Positions 26,355 through 34,674 of a stretch of 64,000 nt of DNA are shown here, one piece after another (the first letter of the stretch is position 1; each line of letters begins with the position of its first letter). Both the position numbers and the translations under genes were made by a program. The DNA comes from Hyphomicrobiales bacterium (GTDB lineage: Bacteria; Pseudomonadota; Alphaproteobacteria; Rhizobiales; Rhizobiaceae). The stretch lies in NCBI GenBank assembly GCA_900473045.1, contig UCKS01000017.1, positions 188,069 through 252,068 on the forward strand, given 5' to 3'. The notes under the pieces are model-generated. The model was not told where the DNA came from, ran no database searches, and saw nothing but the letters and a program-made list of their open reading frames with translations.

Positions 26355-27722
26355 CTACCGCCAAACGGGATTCATGCGGAGCGTCTTGTTCGGACGCAGC
26401 GTGACCTTCATGACCGGCTTGGGCGGTTGCGGTTCAACGGCGGCAAGCCGAACGCTTTGAAGCAGCACGGCGAGAATGGCGACCGCTTCCATGACCGCGA
26501 AAGCATTGCCGATACACACCCGTGGCCCCGCGCCGAACGGCATGTAGGCGTAACGATGCCGTGCGTTTGTCTGCTCTGGGCTGAAGCGGTCAGGGTCGAA
26601 CACCACCGGATCGGGCCATAGAGTGGCGTGGTGATGAACGGCATAGATCGGGACGATCAGCACGGTTCCCTCCGGGATCAGGTACTCGCCCAGCTGGAAA
26701 CCTTTGAGAGCTGTTCTGGTGATGATCGGTGCGGGTGGATAGAGGCGCATCGCCTCGGAAAACACCCGCCGCGTATAGACCAGCTTCGAAACGTCATCCG
26801 CAGTTACCGGCCGCCCTTGCGTACCTTCATCGATTTCGGCCAGGACTTTTCGCTCTACGTCCGGGTGACGGGCGAGGAGGTCGAACGTCCAGGCAAGCCC
26901 CAGCGCCGTCGTCTCGTGACCCGCGGTGATGAAAGTCATCAGGTTATCGACGATCTCCGCATCTGTCATCGTTCTCCCGGTTTCAGGGTCTGAAGCCGAC
27001 AGAAGCATGTTCACCAGATCGTGTCGGTCATCCGGGTTGTTTCGCCGCTCCTCGATGACGCTCTGGAGGCTGGAGCGCAAAAACGCGACGGCCGCCGTCG
27101 CCTTGCCGCGACCGGGATAGGGTATCCACTCGGGCGCGTGAACAAGGCCGAGCGCGAACGTCCAACCGGTGGGCTTCAGAAAATCGGATATACCTGTCTC
27201 GACCTTTCCCACATTGATGCCATGGCCGCCGGACATCATGGTCTCGACGATGATGTCAAACGTAGTGCGCATCATCTCTTGGCTGACATCGATCTCGCCT
27301 TGGCCCTTCTGCAGCCACCGGTCGCGCGTGCGCTCGGCCGCTGCAACCATTGTTGGCTGCAACTCAAGAAGCTTGTCGTGCCGAAAGACGCCTGCGACCG
27401 ATTGGCGTTGCCACTTCCAGTGCGCGCCGTCCGCCGTCAGCAGACCCTCGCCGAGGGCGGGTCCAAGAGCCCGTCGAACCTGATCACCTTTTCCGAGCGA
27501 GTCTGCATTCTTGACCAGCGCCTCGTGGATCAAAACTGGGTCTGCGAGATAGACTTTTATCTCCCCGGCGGTTTTCGTGAACACAAGTGGCTCTGTGAAG
27601 ATCGAAGGAGGCAGAGCGTCAAGTGGGTTGCGAACAATCGCTATCAGTGCGCCAAGCGTCGACTGTGGTGTCAGGGGAAAGTGCGTTTTCAGCTCGCTGT
27701 CATTCTCGATCGCCGTGTCCAT
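26355..27722 (-). CDS. Cytochrome P450
   Basis: 455-residue P450 without a membrane anchor. The I-helix motif is FITAGHETTALGL near residue 270, the K-helix is FSEAMRLYP (ExxR-type Glu-Ala-Met-Arg), and the heme loop is FGAGPRVCIG with the thiolate Cys near residue 407. It resembles the CYP102/CYP4-like and rhizobial fatty-acid or terpenoid P450s more than camphor-type enzymes. No ferredoxin or reductase gene lies next to it. It is divergent from a TetR-family gene, with inverted repeats in the 100-bp gap. Confidence 0.9.
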   Translation of the reverse strand: MDTAIENDSELKTHFPLTPQSTLGALIAIVRNPLDALPPSIFTEPLVFTKTAGEIKVYLADPVLIHEALVKNADSLGKGDQVRRALGPALGEGLLTADGAHWKWQRQSVAGVFRHDKLLELQPTMVAAAERTRDRWLQKGQGEIDVSQEMMRTTFDIIVETMMSGGHGINVGKVETGISDFLKPTGWTFALGLVHAPEWIPYPGRGKATAAVAFLRSSLQSVIEERRNNPDDRHDLVNMLLSASDPETGRTMTDAEIVDNLMTFITAGHETTALGLAWTFDLLARHPDVERKVLAEIDEGTQGRPVTADDVSKLVYTRRVFSEAMRLYPPAPIITRTALKGFQLGEYLIPEGTVLIVPIYAVHHHATLWPDPVVFDPDRFSPEQTNARHRYAYMPFGAGPRVCIGNAFAVMEAVAILAVLLQSVRLAAVEPQPPKPVMKVTLRPNKTLRMNPVWR

Positions 27723-27762
27723 GACTTGAATCCTTGATTGCCGCTCTGCGATAAAGTAACCA

Positions 27763-27804
27763 GTTTAAGGTAATCGTCCTAAACGAAGTAAGGTGCCTAC
27801 CTTA
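27763..27804. promoter_or_regulatory. TetR operator candidates between P450 and tetR
   Basis: TAAGGTGCCTACCTTA (27789-27804) is a perfect 6-bp inverted repeat around GCCT. A second, looser element at 27763-27784 has GTTTA and TAAAC arms and an internal AAGGTA resembling the first. Both lie between the divergent P450 and TetR-family genes, where such repressors usually bind. Confidence 0.6.
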
Positions 27805-27822
27805 GAATTGCAAGGGGCAGAC

Positions 27823-28503
27823 ATGGGTGCGGGCGACGACGGAAAGAAAACGACACGTGTCACCACGCGGGACCGAATACTGGAGGCTGCCCTGGGCCTC
27901 TTCAATGACAGGGGACCGGACCGGGTCACGACCGCGGAAATAGCGCGCACCGTCGGCATCAACGAAGGCAACCTCTATTATTACTTCAAAACCAAGGAAG
28001 CCCTGCTACAGGCCCTGTTCGAGAAGCTGGAGGGAGATGCGTCTGCTTTTATGGTGAAAGTGAGTGCGAATACCGCCACGGATCCCGGCATTTATTCGGA
28101 TTACATGCGACGCTGGTTTTCGATCATTTGGGTCCACCGGTACATTTTTCGCGATCTTCCCGGCGTCATCGCGACTGCGCCATCGCTCCGCGAGCCGACG
28201 CGTGCGCTCAGCATGGGGATGCGACTTGTCGTGGACGGGATGCTTCAGCAAATGACGGCCGCGAACTTGATAGACGTTCCGGTCGACGACGTGCCTCAAC
28301 TGCTTGCCAATGTCTGGATCGTATCGACGTATTGGGCGGTATTTCTCAGCCTGCAGGAAGGTATCGACGATCTGAGGCCAGAGCATCTTGACTGGGGACT
28401 GAAGCAGGTTGCAAGCCTGTTCAAACCATACCTGTCGGAGTTAGGGAAGGGAGAGCTACAGATCATGCTCGGTCGCTCCTTTGCGTTGGACAAGGCGCTT
28501 TGA
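27823..28503 (+). CDS. TetR-family transcriptional regulator
   Basis: 226-residue repressor. The N-terminal helix-turn-helix is TRDRILEAALGLFNDRGPDR...TTAEIARTVGINEGNLYYYFKTKEALL (residues 16-65), followed by a helical ligand domain. The ATG at 27823 follows AAGGGGC. A GTG at 27793 would place the start inside the operator and is less likely. Divergent from the P450, which it probably represses until a substrate-like ligand is present. Confidence 0.87.
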   Translation: MGAGDDGKKTTRVTTRDRILEAALGLFNDRGPDRVTTAEIARTVGINEGNLYYYFKTKEALLQALFEKLEGDASAFMVKVSANTATDPGIYSDYMRRWFSIIWVHRYIFRDLPGVIATAPSLREPTRALSMGMRLVVDGMLQQMTAANLIDVPVDDVPQLLANVWIVSTYWAVFLSLQEGIDDLRPEHLDWGLKQVASLFKPYLSELGKGELQIMLGRSFALDKAL

Positions 28504-28575
28504 TGGCCTCCAATTTCCCAGCCGGTATCGTCGCCTGCAACGCATCCGAACGGCGCGCGATCCTGACCGAAGCGG

Positions 28576-29190
28576 CTAGCGCCTTGGACGAGGGAGCATC
28601 TCGACGAACCGGTCGAACATGGCAACGTCGTATCGGAAAGGGTTTGTTTTGGTGTCTGTAATCGGAAGACCCTCCGGTAGCTCCCAGCGGACAAGTCCGG
28701 GCATGGTGTCTGCCAGCGTTTCGTACCAGTCGACAAGCGAGCTGCTCAGTCTGAGGTGCAGGTCGAAGTTGGGCCGAGATCTGCTCGCATCATGATCCCG
28801 TTGAGCCTGGGCCACATCAGGGCTCATTTTCTTGAACAGGTAGCGATCTGCAAAGCCAAGGCGCTGATTATAAAGTGCTTGCCGAGTGAACTTCAGCTGC
28901 GCGGTCCAATGAGGCTCTGCGACCTCTCCGATTTGCCACATTGCCCACATGAAATGCAGCTTCAGAGGATCAGTGTCGCAGACAGCGACACCTTGATCTC
29001 GCTCCATGGCGACAGCGTCCGACCAACGCCTGCAATTCCAGTCCGTCCATATCCGGGCGGCCTCTCCGGGGCCTGCTTGTCGATCGGGGCGCTTTTCGGG
29101 ATAGCTTTCCTTGATAAGGTACTGCGTTGCGTGGTGTCTGCACCACGTTGTTTTACCGGCTGCACTTATACCTTCAACGACGACAATCAT
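28576..29190 (-). CDS. P-loop nucleoside/nucleotide kinase-like protein
   Basis: 204-residue cytoplasmic protein with a Walker A motif at its start (VVVEGISAAGKTTW, residues 3-16), an acidic CDTDPLKLHFMW segment near residue 72 and a lid-like arginine stretch FADRYLFKKMSPD near residue 118. The layout is that of thymidylate- or deoxynucleoside-kinase-like P-loop proteins, but the substrate is unknown. It converges on the TetR gene and has no operon partner. Confidence 0.7.
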   Translation of the reverse strand: MIVVVEGISAAGKTTWCRHHATQYLIKESYPEKRPDRQAGPGEAARIWTDWNCRRWSDAVAMERDQGVAVCDTDPLKLHFMWAMWQIGEVAEPHWTAQLKFTRQALYNQRLGFADRYLFKKMSPDVAQAQRDHDASRSRPNFDLHLRLSSSLVDWYETLADTMPGLVRWELPEGLPITDTKTNPFRYDVAMFDRFVEMLPRPRR

Positions 29191-29792
29191 TTCTGCTCAG
29201 CGGTTTTTGCAAGGCGTGGTTCTAGGCCGACGACGTTTTTGCCGTAAATAGCAGGCTGATGCAACGCTAAGCAGCTGAGGGCGACTTCACTTGCGGACAA
29301 GAAGGCCCCAGTTTTTTGCAAAAGCGCTGCGACATCCGTCCGTTACGATCAGCGCGAACTGAGATGAGGCCCGGGCAGGGAATATTTGTTCTCGGTAGCA
29401 GTCGATCGAGATGCTGCAGCATCGTTACCAGCCCGCATGGTCAGGACGCCGAGATTGAACGCCGTGCGCTCTGGCCTCGACGGCGGGCGGGCGCAGTAAG
29501 GCCACGTACCCGCCTGTTTTGTTAGTGGTGGTTTGCTCTAACGAATATGCTGATCGCTGTTTCGCTCGCCATGCTCAGTCAAAAGGCTGTCAAATTCCGG
29601 CGCCAACAGATCATTCGGCGAATGCGAAGAAAACCGCGCGCGCCATCTGGGCGTCGGTCTCCCCGGTCAGAGCTGCACGGCAGGCCTTCAGCGCCAGCTC
29701 GCGCGCCGGATCCGCAGGGGTTCGCTATTCCATAAGGATCTGAAAAACCTGCATGACCGCGACAGCCGAGGTCCTGATCAGGGGGAAGGACT
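29191..29792. other. 600-bp intergenic region with a possible DUF982 relic
   Basis: On the minus strand, 29729 to 29611 reads ADPARELALKACRAALTGET, then DAQMARAVFFAFAE and a stop. This resembles the C-terminal half of DUF982, a small family restricted to rhizobia-like bacteria. A TAG closes the frame just upstream, so it is a fragment. Nothing else in the interval is recognisable. Confidence 0.4.
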
Positions 29793-32081
29793 TCACGCGG
29801 ATCCGCGGATCCTCACCGGAACACCCTTGTAGGCTGGCGTTCCGGATTTTCGGTCGTAATCCGACAGTGCAATGACATGGTTCATTTCGGCGTAATACCC
29901 AGCCACCGAGCCGGGCGGAATGTCATATGCAACAGCAGTAAACCCGGCCACGGTTTTTGCACCAGTTTCCGAAATCGCTTCGATGTCGATCAGCTCGCCG
30001 TCGGCAAGTCCGCGAATTTCCAGGTCCTTGCTGTTCATGAAGATCAAATCGCGACGACCGAAGACGCCACGATAGCGGTCATCAAGACCGTATATAGTGG
30101 TGTTGTACTGGTCGTGGCTGCGCAAGGTGGTTAGGACGAGCGCATCGGGGTCACGCAAGCGGGCGTCCTCATCCAGACCCGGCGCGACAAGAAATTCTGC
30201 TTTGCCGGACGGCGTATTCCATACCCGGTCCGAAGCTGCGACAGTGAGGCGGAAGCCACCGGGCGTTTTCACGCGGGTGTTGAAATCATGGAAATCTGGA
30301 AAGACGATCTCGATCTTGTCGCGGATCAGGCCATAGTCGCCGGCCATGTCCTCCCAATTGATGCCATGCCTTTCGCCAAGCGTTGCCCTGGCCATGCCGG
30401 CGACGATCCATGGCTCCGAGCGCAACTGGTCGCTCGGCGCCTTGAGGAACCCGCGCGACGCATGCACCATCGACATGGAATCCTCCACCGTAACGGACTG
30501 GCGTCCCGACGCCTGAATGTCCAGATCGGTGCGACCCAGAACCGGCAGGATGATCGACGTCTTCGCCAGCAGCAGATGCGAGCGATTGAGCTTTGTCGCC
30601 AAATGGATGGCAAGATCTAGCTTTCGCATACCCGCGAACGTCGCCTCGGGATCTGACATGGCGACGGCAAGGTTGCCACCGAGGCAGACCAGGGCTTTCG
30701 ACCTGCCGTCAATAATAGCGTCGATGGCCTCCACGGCATTGTGTCCCTTTTCCGAAGGCGGCCGAAAACCAAATGCTCTTTCAATGCCGTCGAGAAGGGC
30801 GGCATTCGGGATTTCGGTGATGCCAACGGTACGATCGCCCTGGACATTGGAATGGCCGCGAAAGGGGCATATGCCGGCGCCTGTCCGGCCGATATTACCC
30901 CGCAGCATGAGGAAATTGGCGAGTTGCTGGACATTCGCCGTGCCATGGGCATGCTGGGTGATGCCCATGCCATAACAAAGGATAACGTTCTTCGCCTTGA
31001 GATAGACATCGACCGCGCTGTCCAGCGCTTCGAACGACAGACCGGACTTTTCGACGATATCAGACCATTCCGTGCGCTCGATATCGGTCTTCAGTTCGTC
31101 CAGGCCAATGGTGTGGGCCTCGATGAACTCGCGATCGAGCACGCCCGCTCCACCGGACGCGATATCGACCGCGTCTCGCTCGAAGATACGCTTCATCAGG
31201 CCTTTGAGGGCTGCAAGATCGCCGCCTGTTCGAACCTGGTGATAGGCTGAGGCGATTGGCGTCGAGGACATCGTTGTCATCTCGATCGGGTCCTGCGGCG
31301 CGGCGAAACGCTCCAGTGCCCGCTCCTTGAGTGGATTGAATACGACAATCGGCACGCCACGGCGCGAGGCCTCATGTAATGTCGTCATCATACGCGGATG
31401 ATTGGTACCGGGATTGTGGCCGAACGAAAAGATGGCGTCGCAATTGTCGAAGTCCTCCAGCGTGACCGTGCCCTTTCCGACGCCGATCGACAGGGGCAGG
31501 CCGACGCTGGTGGCCTCATGGCACATGTTGGAACAGTCAGGAAAATTGTTGGTACCATAGGCGCGTACAAACAGCTGGAACAGGAATGCCGCCTCGTTCG
31601 AGGCCCTGCCGGAGGTGTAGAATTCCGCCATATCAGGGCTGGGCAGGCTGTTCAGTCCTGAGGCAATACGGGCGAATGCGGCGTCCCATTCGATCGGCAC
31701 ATAGCGGTCGCTCGCCTGATCGTAGATCAATGGATGTGTCAGGCGGCCTTGGTCTTCAAGCTTGTGGTCGGTCCACTGCCAGAGGTCGGTGACGGTATGA
31801 GCGGCGAAGAAATCTGGGCCGACGCGCTTGGCCGTGGATACCCAGGTGATCGCCTTGGCGCCGTTCTCGCAGAATTCGAAAGAACTGGTGTGCTTGGGGT
31901 CGGGCCAGGCGCAACCGGGGCAATCGAAGCCGTCGGGCTGGTTGGCTTTCAACAATGTCGCCGCGCCCTCGGCGATGATCTGCTGGTGCGCCAGCGTTTT
32001 CGCAACGGCCTTGAGCGCACCCCATCCGCCTGCCGGTGCGGTGTAGCTCTCGATCCCATCCGGACGCTTCTCGCTCATCAC
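29793..32081 (-). CDS. FdhF/YdeP-family molybdopterin oxidoreductase
   Basis: 762-residue protein of the formate-dehydrogenase-alpha-like YdeP family. The N-terminus has a GFDCPGCAWPDP...FCENG cysteine motif for an Fe-S cluster. The molybdopterin core includes FYTSGRASNEAAFL, NFPDCSNMCHEAT (putative Mo-ligand Cys), FGHNPGTNHPR, and a C-terminal cofactor-binding domain beginning VLTTLRSHDQYNTTIYGLDDR. It has no Tat leader, so it is cytoplasmic. In E. coli, YdeP is linked to acid resistance. Preceded by GGGAGAGTG and divergent from the MFS gene, with a shared box at 32132. Confidence 0.87.
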   Translation of the reverse strand: MMSEKRPDGIESYTAPAGGWGALKAVAKTLAHQQIIAEGAATLLKANQPDGFDCPGCAWPDPKHTSSFEFCENGAKAITWVSTAKRVGPDFFAAHTVTDLWQWTDHKLEDQGRLTHPLIYDQASDRYVPIEWDAAFARIASGLNSLPSPDMAEFYTSGRASNEAAFLFQLFVRAYGTNNFPDCSNMCHEATSVGLPLSIGVGKGTVTLEDFDNCDAIFSFGHNPGTNHPRMMTTLHEASRRGVPIVVFNPLKERALERFAAPQDPIEMTTMSSTPIASAYHQVRTGGDLAALKGLMKRIFERDAVDIASGGAGVLDREFIEAHTIGLDELKTDIERTEWSDIVEKSGLSFEALDSAVDVYLKAKNVILCYGMGITQHAHGTANVQQLANFLMLRGNIGRTGAGICPFRGHSNVQGDRTVGITEIPNAALLDGIERAFGFRPPSEKGHNAVEAIDAIIDGRSKALVCLGGNLAVAMSDPEATFAGMRKLDLAIHLATKLNRSHLLLAKTSIILPVLGRTDLDIQASGRQSVTVEDSMSMVHASRGFLKAPSDQLRSEPWIVAGMARATLGERHGINWEDMAGDYGLIRDKIEIVFPDFHDFNTRVKTPGGFRLTVAASDRVWNTPSGKAEFLVAPGLDEDARLRDPDALVLTTLRSHDQYNTTIYGLDDRYRGVFGRRDLIFMNSKDLEIRGLADGELIDIEAISETGAKTVAGFTAVAYDIPPGSVAGYYAEMNHVIALSDYDRKSGTPAYKGVPVRIRGSA

Positions 32082-32131
32082 ACTCTCCCTTTAGCATGCT
32101 TCCGCAACTCTAACATCGGACGGATCTATGA

Positions 32132-32155
32132 GAACCTAGACCCATGTATAGGTTC
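32132..32155. promoter_or_regulatory. Recurring operator, copy 1 (fdhF-like / MFS)
   Basis: On the minus strand this reads CYATACRDRGGTSTAGGTT-type sequence (CTATACATGGGTCTAGGTT). The element is also an inverted repeat GAACCTA-N10-TAGGTTC (32132-32155). It lies 51 bp before the fdhF-like start and about 80 bp before the MFS start. Matching copies occur at 37181 and 39573. Confidence 0.65.
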
Positions 32156-32233
32156 GGGTAGACGTCCATTGAATGTGCCTGAAACGCCATTCGCCATACC
32201 TTGACCCGATCACGTTGGCGATGGAGCAGGGTC

Positions 32234-33457
32234 ATGAAAAAAACAGAACAGATGCAGGTCGGGGTGGCGAGCCCCGCCCACAATGATGGGATCGGACAAG
32301 TCGCGCTGCTGGCCATGGCCGTTGCGGGCGGGATTGCTGTTGCAAACATCTATTACAATCAGCCGATGCTCGGCCTCATCGAGGCGGATTTCAGCCAGCA
32401 GTCGATCACCGGCATGGTGCCCACGGCAACGCAGCTCGGCTATGCATTGGGGCTCTTTCTGCTGCTGCCACTCGGCGACCTCGTTAACCGCCGTCGCATG
32501 ATCATCGGTCAATTCGTCGTACTGGCAGCCGCCCTCGCACTCGCAGCACTGGCGCCGACTGCATGGATGCTTGTTGCCGCTTCGATTATCGTTGGAGCCT
32601 GCTCGACGGTGGCCCAGCAGATTGTCCCCGTTGCCGCATCGCTGGCAGCGCCGGAAAAGCGTGGCGCTACAATCGGCACGGTCATGGCAGGCGTGCTGTC
32701 AGGTATATTGTTCAGCCGCACCCTGTCGGGCTTCGTCGGCGAACATGCGGGCTGGCGGGAGATGTTCTGGATTGGAGTGCCGCTGGCGCTGCTTGCCGCA
32801 GGTCTCATGTTCGCGGTCCTGCCGCATCATAGGCCGACATCGACTTTACGCTATCATCAGGCGATCCGGTCGCTCGGTCAGCTCTGGAAACGTCACCCAG
32901 CCTTGCGGGCTGCGACGATCATCCAGGCATTCCTGTTTGCATCGTTCACAGCCTTCTGGACTATTTTGGCCCTCTATCTCGCAGGGCCAAAATTCCAGCT
33001 TGGAGCGGATGTCGCAGGTCTTTTTGGGATCGTCGGTGCTGTGGGCATATTCGCAGCACCCCTGGCCGGCCGCGTCGCCGACACGAGGGGACCTCACTTC
33101 GTCGTCTGGATGGGCGCGGGCCTGACGATTGTCGCCTGGCTGATCTTCGGCGTCTGGGCATCGATCGTGTCGCTGGTTATCGGCGTGATTGTGCTCGATT
33201 TCGGGATACAGAGCGCCCTGATTTCCAATCAGCACATCATCTACGCGCTCGACGCCGATGCACGCAGCCGTCTCAATACGGTGTTTATGACAGGTATGTT
33301 CCTAGGAGGCGCCGTGGGTTCGGCAATGGCGACATTTGCCTGGGGGCAGGGTGGGTGGCTCTTCGTCAGCCTGCTCGGCGCCGCACTTGGCATCGCAGCC
33401 TTCGCGGTAAAGATCATTCATCATCGCCGGCCTTCGCCGACGGTTATCGGGCACTGA
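32234..33457 (+). CDS. MFS transporter (YgaY/drug-efflux-like)
   Basis: 407-residue membrane protein with about 12 hydrophobic segments. The first helix is followed by NIYYNQPMLGLI and the MFS loop LPLGDLVNRRRMI. A second loop, GRVADTRGPH, marks the C-terminal half. This NIYYNQP signature is typical of the small-molecule efflux group found in many proteobacteria. The ATG at 32234 is preceded by GGAGCAGGGTC. It is 10 bases before the FAD monooxygenase gene and likely co-transcribed with it. Confidence 0.87.
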   Translation: MKKTEQMQVGVASPAHNDGIGQVALLAMAVAGGIAVANIYYNQPMLGLIEADFSQQSITGMVPTATQLGYALGLFLLLPLGDLVNRRRMIIGQFVVLAAALALAALAPTAWMLVAASIIVGACSTVAQQIVPVAASLAAPEKRGATIGTVMAGVLSGILFSRTLSGFVGEHAGWREMFWIGVPLALLAAGLMFAVLPHHRPTSTLRYHQAIRSLGQLWKRHPALRAATIIQAFLFASFTAFWTILALYLAGPKFQLGADVAGLFGIVGAVGIFAAPLAGRVADTRGPHFVVWMGAGLTIVAWLIFGVWASIVSLVIGVIVLDFGIQSALISNQHIIYALDADARSRLNTVFMTGMFLGGAVGSAMATFAWGQGGWLFVSLLGAALGIAAFAVKIIHHRRPSPTVIGH

Positions 33458-33467
33458 GGGCGGGACA

Positions 33468-34583
33468 ATGAAACAGCTTCGGATCAGGATCGTCGGCGGT
33501 TCACTCGCCGGTCTCTTCGCCGGCAACATGTTACAGCAGGCGGGTCACGATGTTCGCATCTACGAGCGATCGAGGGACGGTCTTGCCTGCCGGGGCGCGG
33601 GCCTGGTCGGTCAGAGCGATCTGTTGCACATCCTCCGACTGATAGGATGCGAGCATGTGGCGCGAGTCGGCGTCGTTGCCAAGGAACGCATCTATCTCAA
33701 TCAGGACGGCAATATCGCCCAGGCTGTGAACATGCCCCAGACCCAGATATCCTGGGATGTCCTGTTCGAAACCGTCGCATCGCGTATCGCCCCCGAAACC
33801 TATTTCCTGGACCGGGACGTCGTCGATGTGCTGGACGGCGAGAACGGTGCGGAACTGGTTTTTGGTGATGGCACGCGCGAGACAGCCGATCTGGTGATCG
33901 GGGCCGATGGCCTCGGTTCCGTAGTGCGTGGTGCGGTCAATCCAAAGGACAATCAGAATCGTTATTCCGGCTATGTCGCCTGGCGCGGGTTGATCCCGGA
34001 GGCGAGCCTTCCGACGGCCGCTGCGCTGCTGCTCGACCGGTTTGCTTTCTATGTCCGGCCGGGCGTCCATGCGCTCGGCTATCTGGTCCCAGGTTCCAAG
34101 GGTGAGATGGATATTGGCAGCCGCCGCTACAACTGGGTCTGGTACCGCAAAGTGCTGCCAAGTGAACTTGCTGGCACCTTCACTAATCTCGATCATCGGA
34201 CGTATGCTTTCTCGCTGCCGCGTGGCGGTTTGTCGAACGAGCGACTGCAGGCCTTGCACACTGACGCTGCGCAGATGCTGCCGCCGCAATTCGCGCTGGC
34301 GGTCGAGGCCGAGCCAAGTCCGTCTATCCAGGGCATATTCGCCTACGAAGCCCCACGTATGATCGGCCGGTCGATCGTGCTGATCGGTGATGCCGCCTTC
34401 GTCGCGCGGCCGCACACTGCGATGGGCGTGTCGAAAGCGGCCGGCGATGTTATGGCCTTGAGCAACTACCTCGCGTTCGAGACTGATCTTCGCACTGCCC
34501 TCCGGCAATTCGAGGCTGAGCGCATCTCCGTTGGCCGGGAAATCGTCGCTTATGGTCGGCAGCTCGGTGCATCGGCAATTTGA
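33468..34583 (+). CDS. FAD-dependent aromatic monooxygenase-like protein
   Basis: 371-residue flavoprotein of the PHBH/UbiH fold. It has the N-terminal dinucleotide motif RIVGGSLAGLFAG (residues 7-19), the conserved DG motif LVIGADGLGSVVR near residue 140, and the GD motif IVLIGDAAFVARPHTAMGVSKA near residue 302. It resembles the dihydroxypyridine-hydroxylase-like branch. It follows the MFS gene by 10 bases, suggesting modification and export of one aromatic or heterocyclic compound. Ends before a strong bidirectional hairpin. Confidence 0.85.
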   Translation: MKQLRIRIVGGSLAGLFAGNMLQQAGHDVRIYERSRDGLACRGAGLVGQSDLLHILRLIGCEHVARVGVVAKERIYLNQDGNIAQAVNMPQTQISWDVLFETVASRIAPETYFLDRDVVDVLDGENGAELVFGDGTRETADLVIGADGLGSVVRGAVNPKDNQNRYSGYVAWRGLIPEASLPTAAALLLDRFAFYVRPGVHALGYLVPGSKGEMDIGSRRYNWVWYRKVLPSELAGTFTNLDHRTYAFSLPRGGLSNERLQALHTDAAQMLPPQFALAVEAEPSPSIQGIFAYEAPRMIGRSIVLIGDAAFVARPHTAMGVSKAAGDVMALSNYLAFETDLRTALRQFEAERISVGREIVAYGRQLGASAI

Positions 34584-34622
34584 GCGTCGATCGATCGTCT
34601 ATCACGTTTATGAATGAAATTT

Positions 34623-34658
34623 CGACCCGCCGGCATCAGCCAGCGGGTCGTTTGATTT
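34623..34658. terminator. Bidirectional hairpin terminator
   Basis: CGACCCGC (34623-34630) pairs with GCGGGTCG (34643-34650), followed by TTTGATTT. It sits between the convergent FAD monooxygenase and cNMP-flavoprotein genes, so it can end both transcripts. Confidence 0.65.
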
Positions 34659-34674
34659 GAGATGTCCGATTGCG

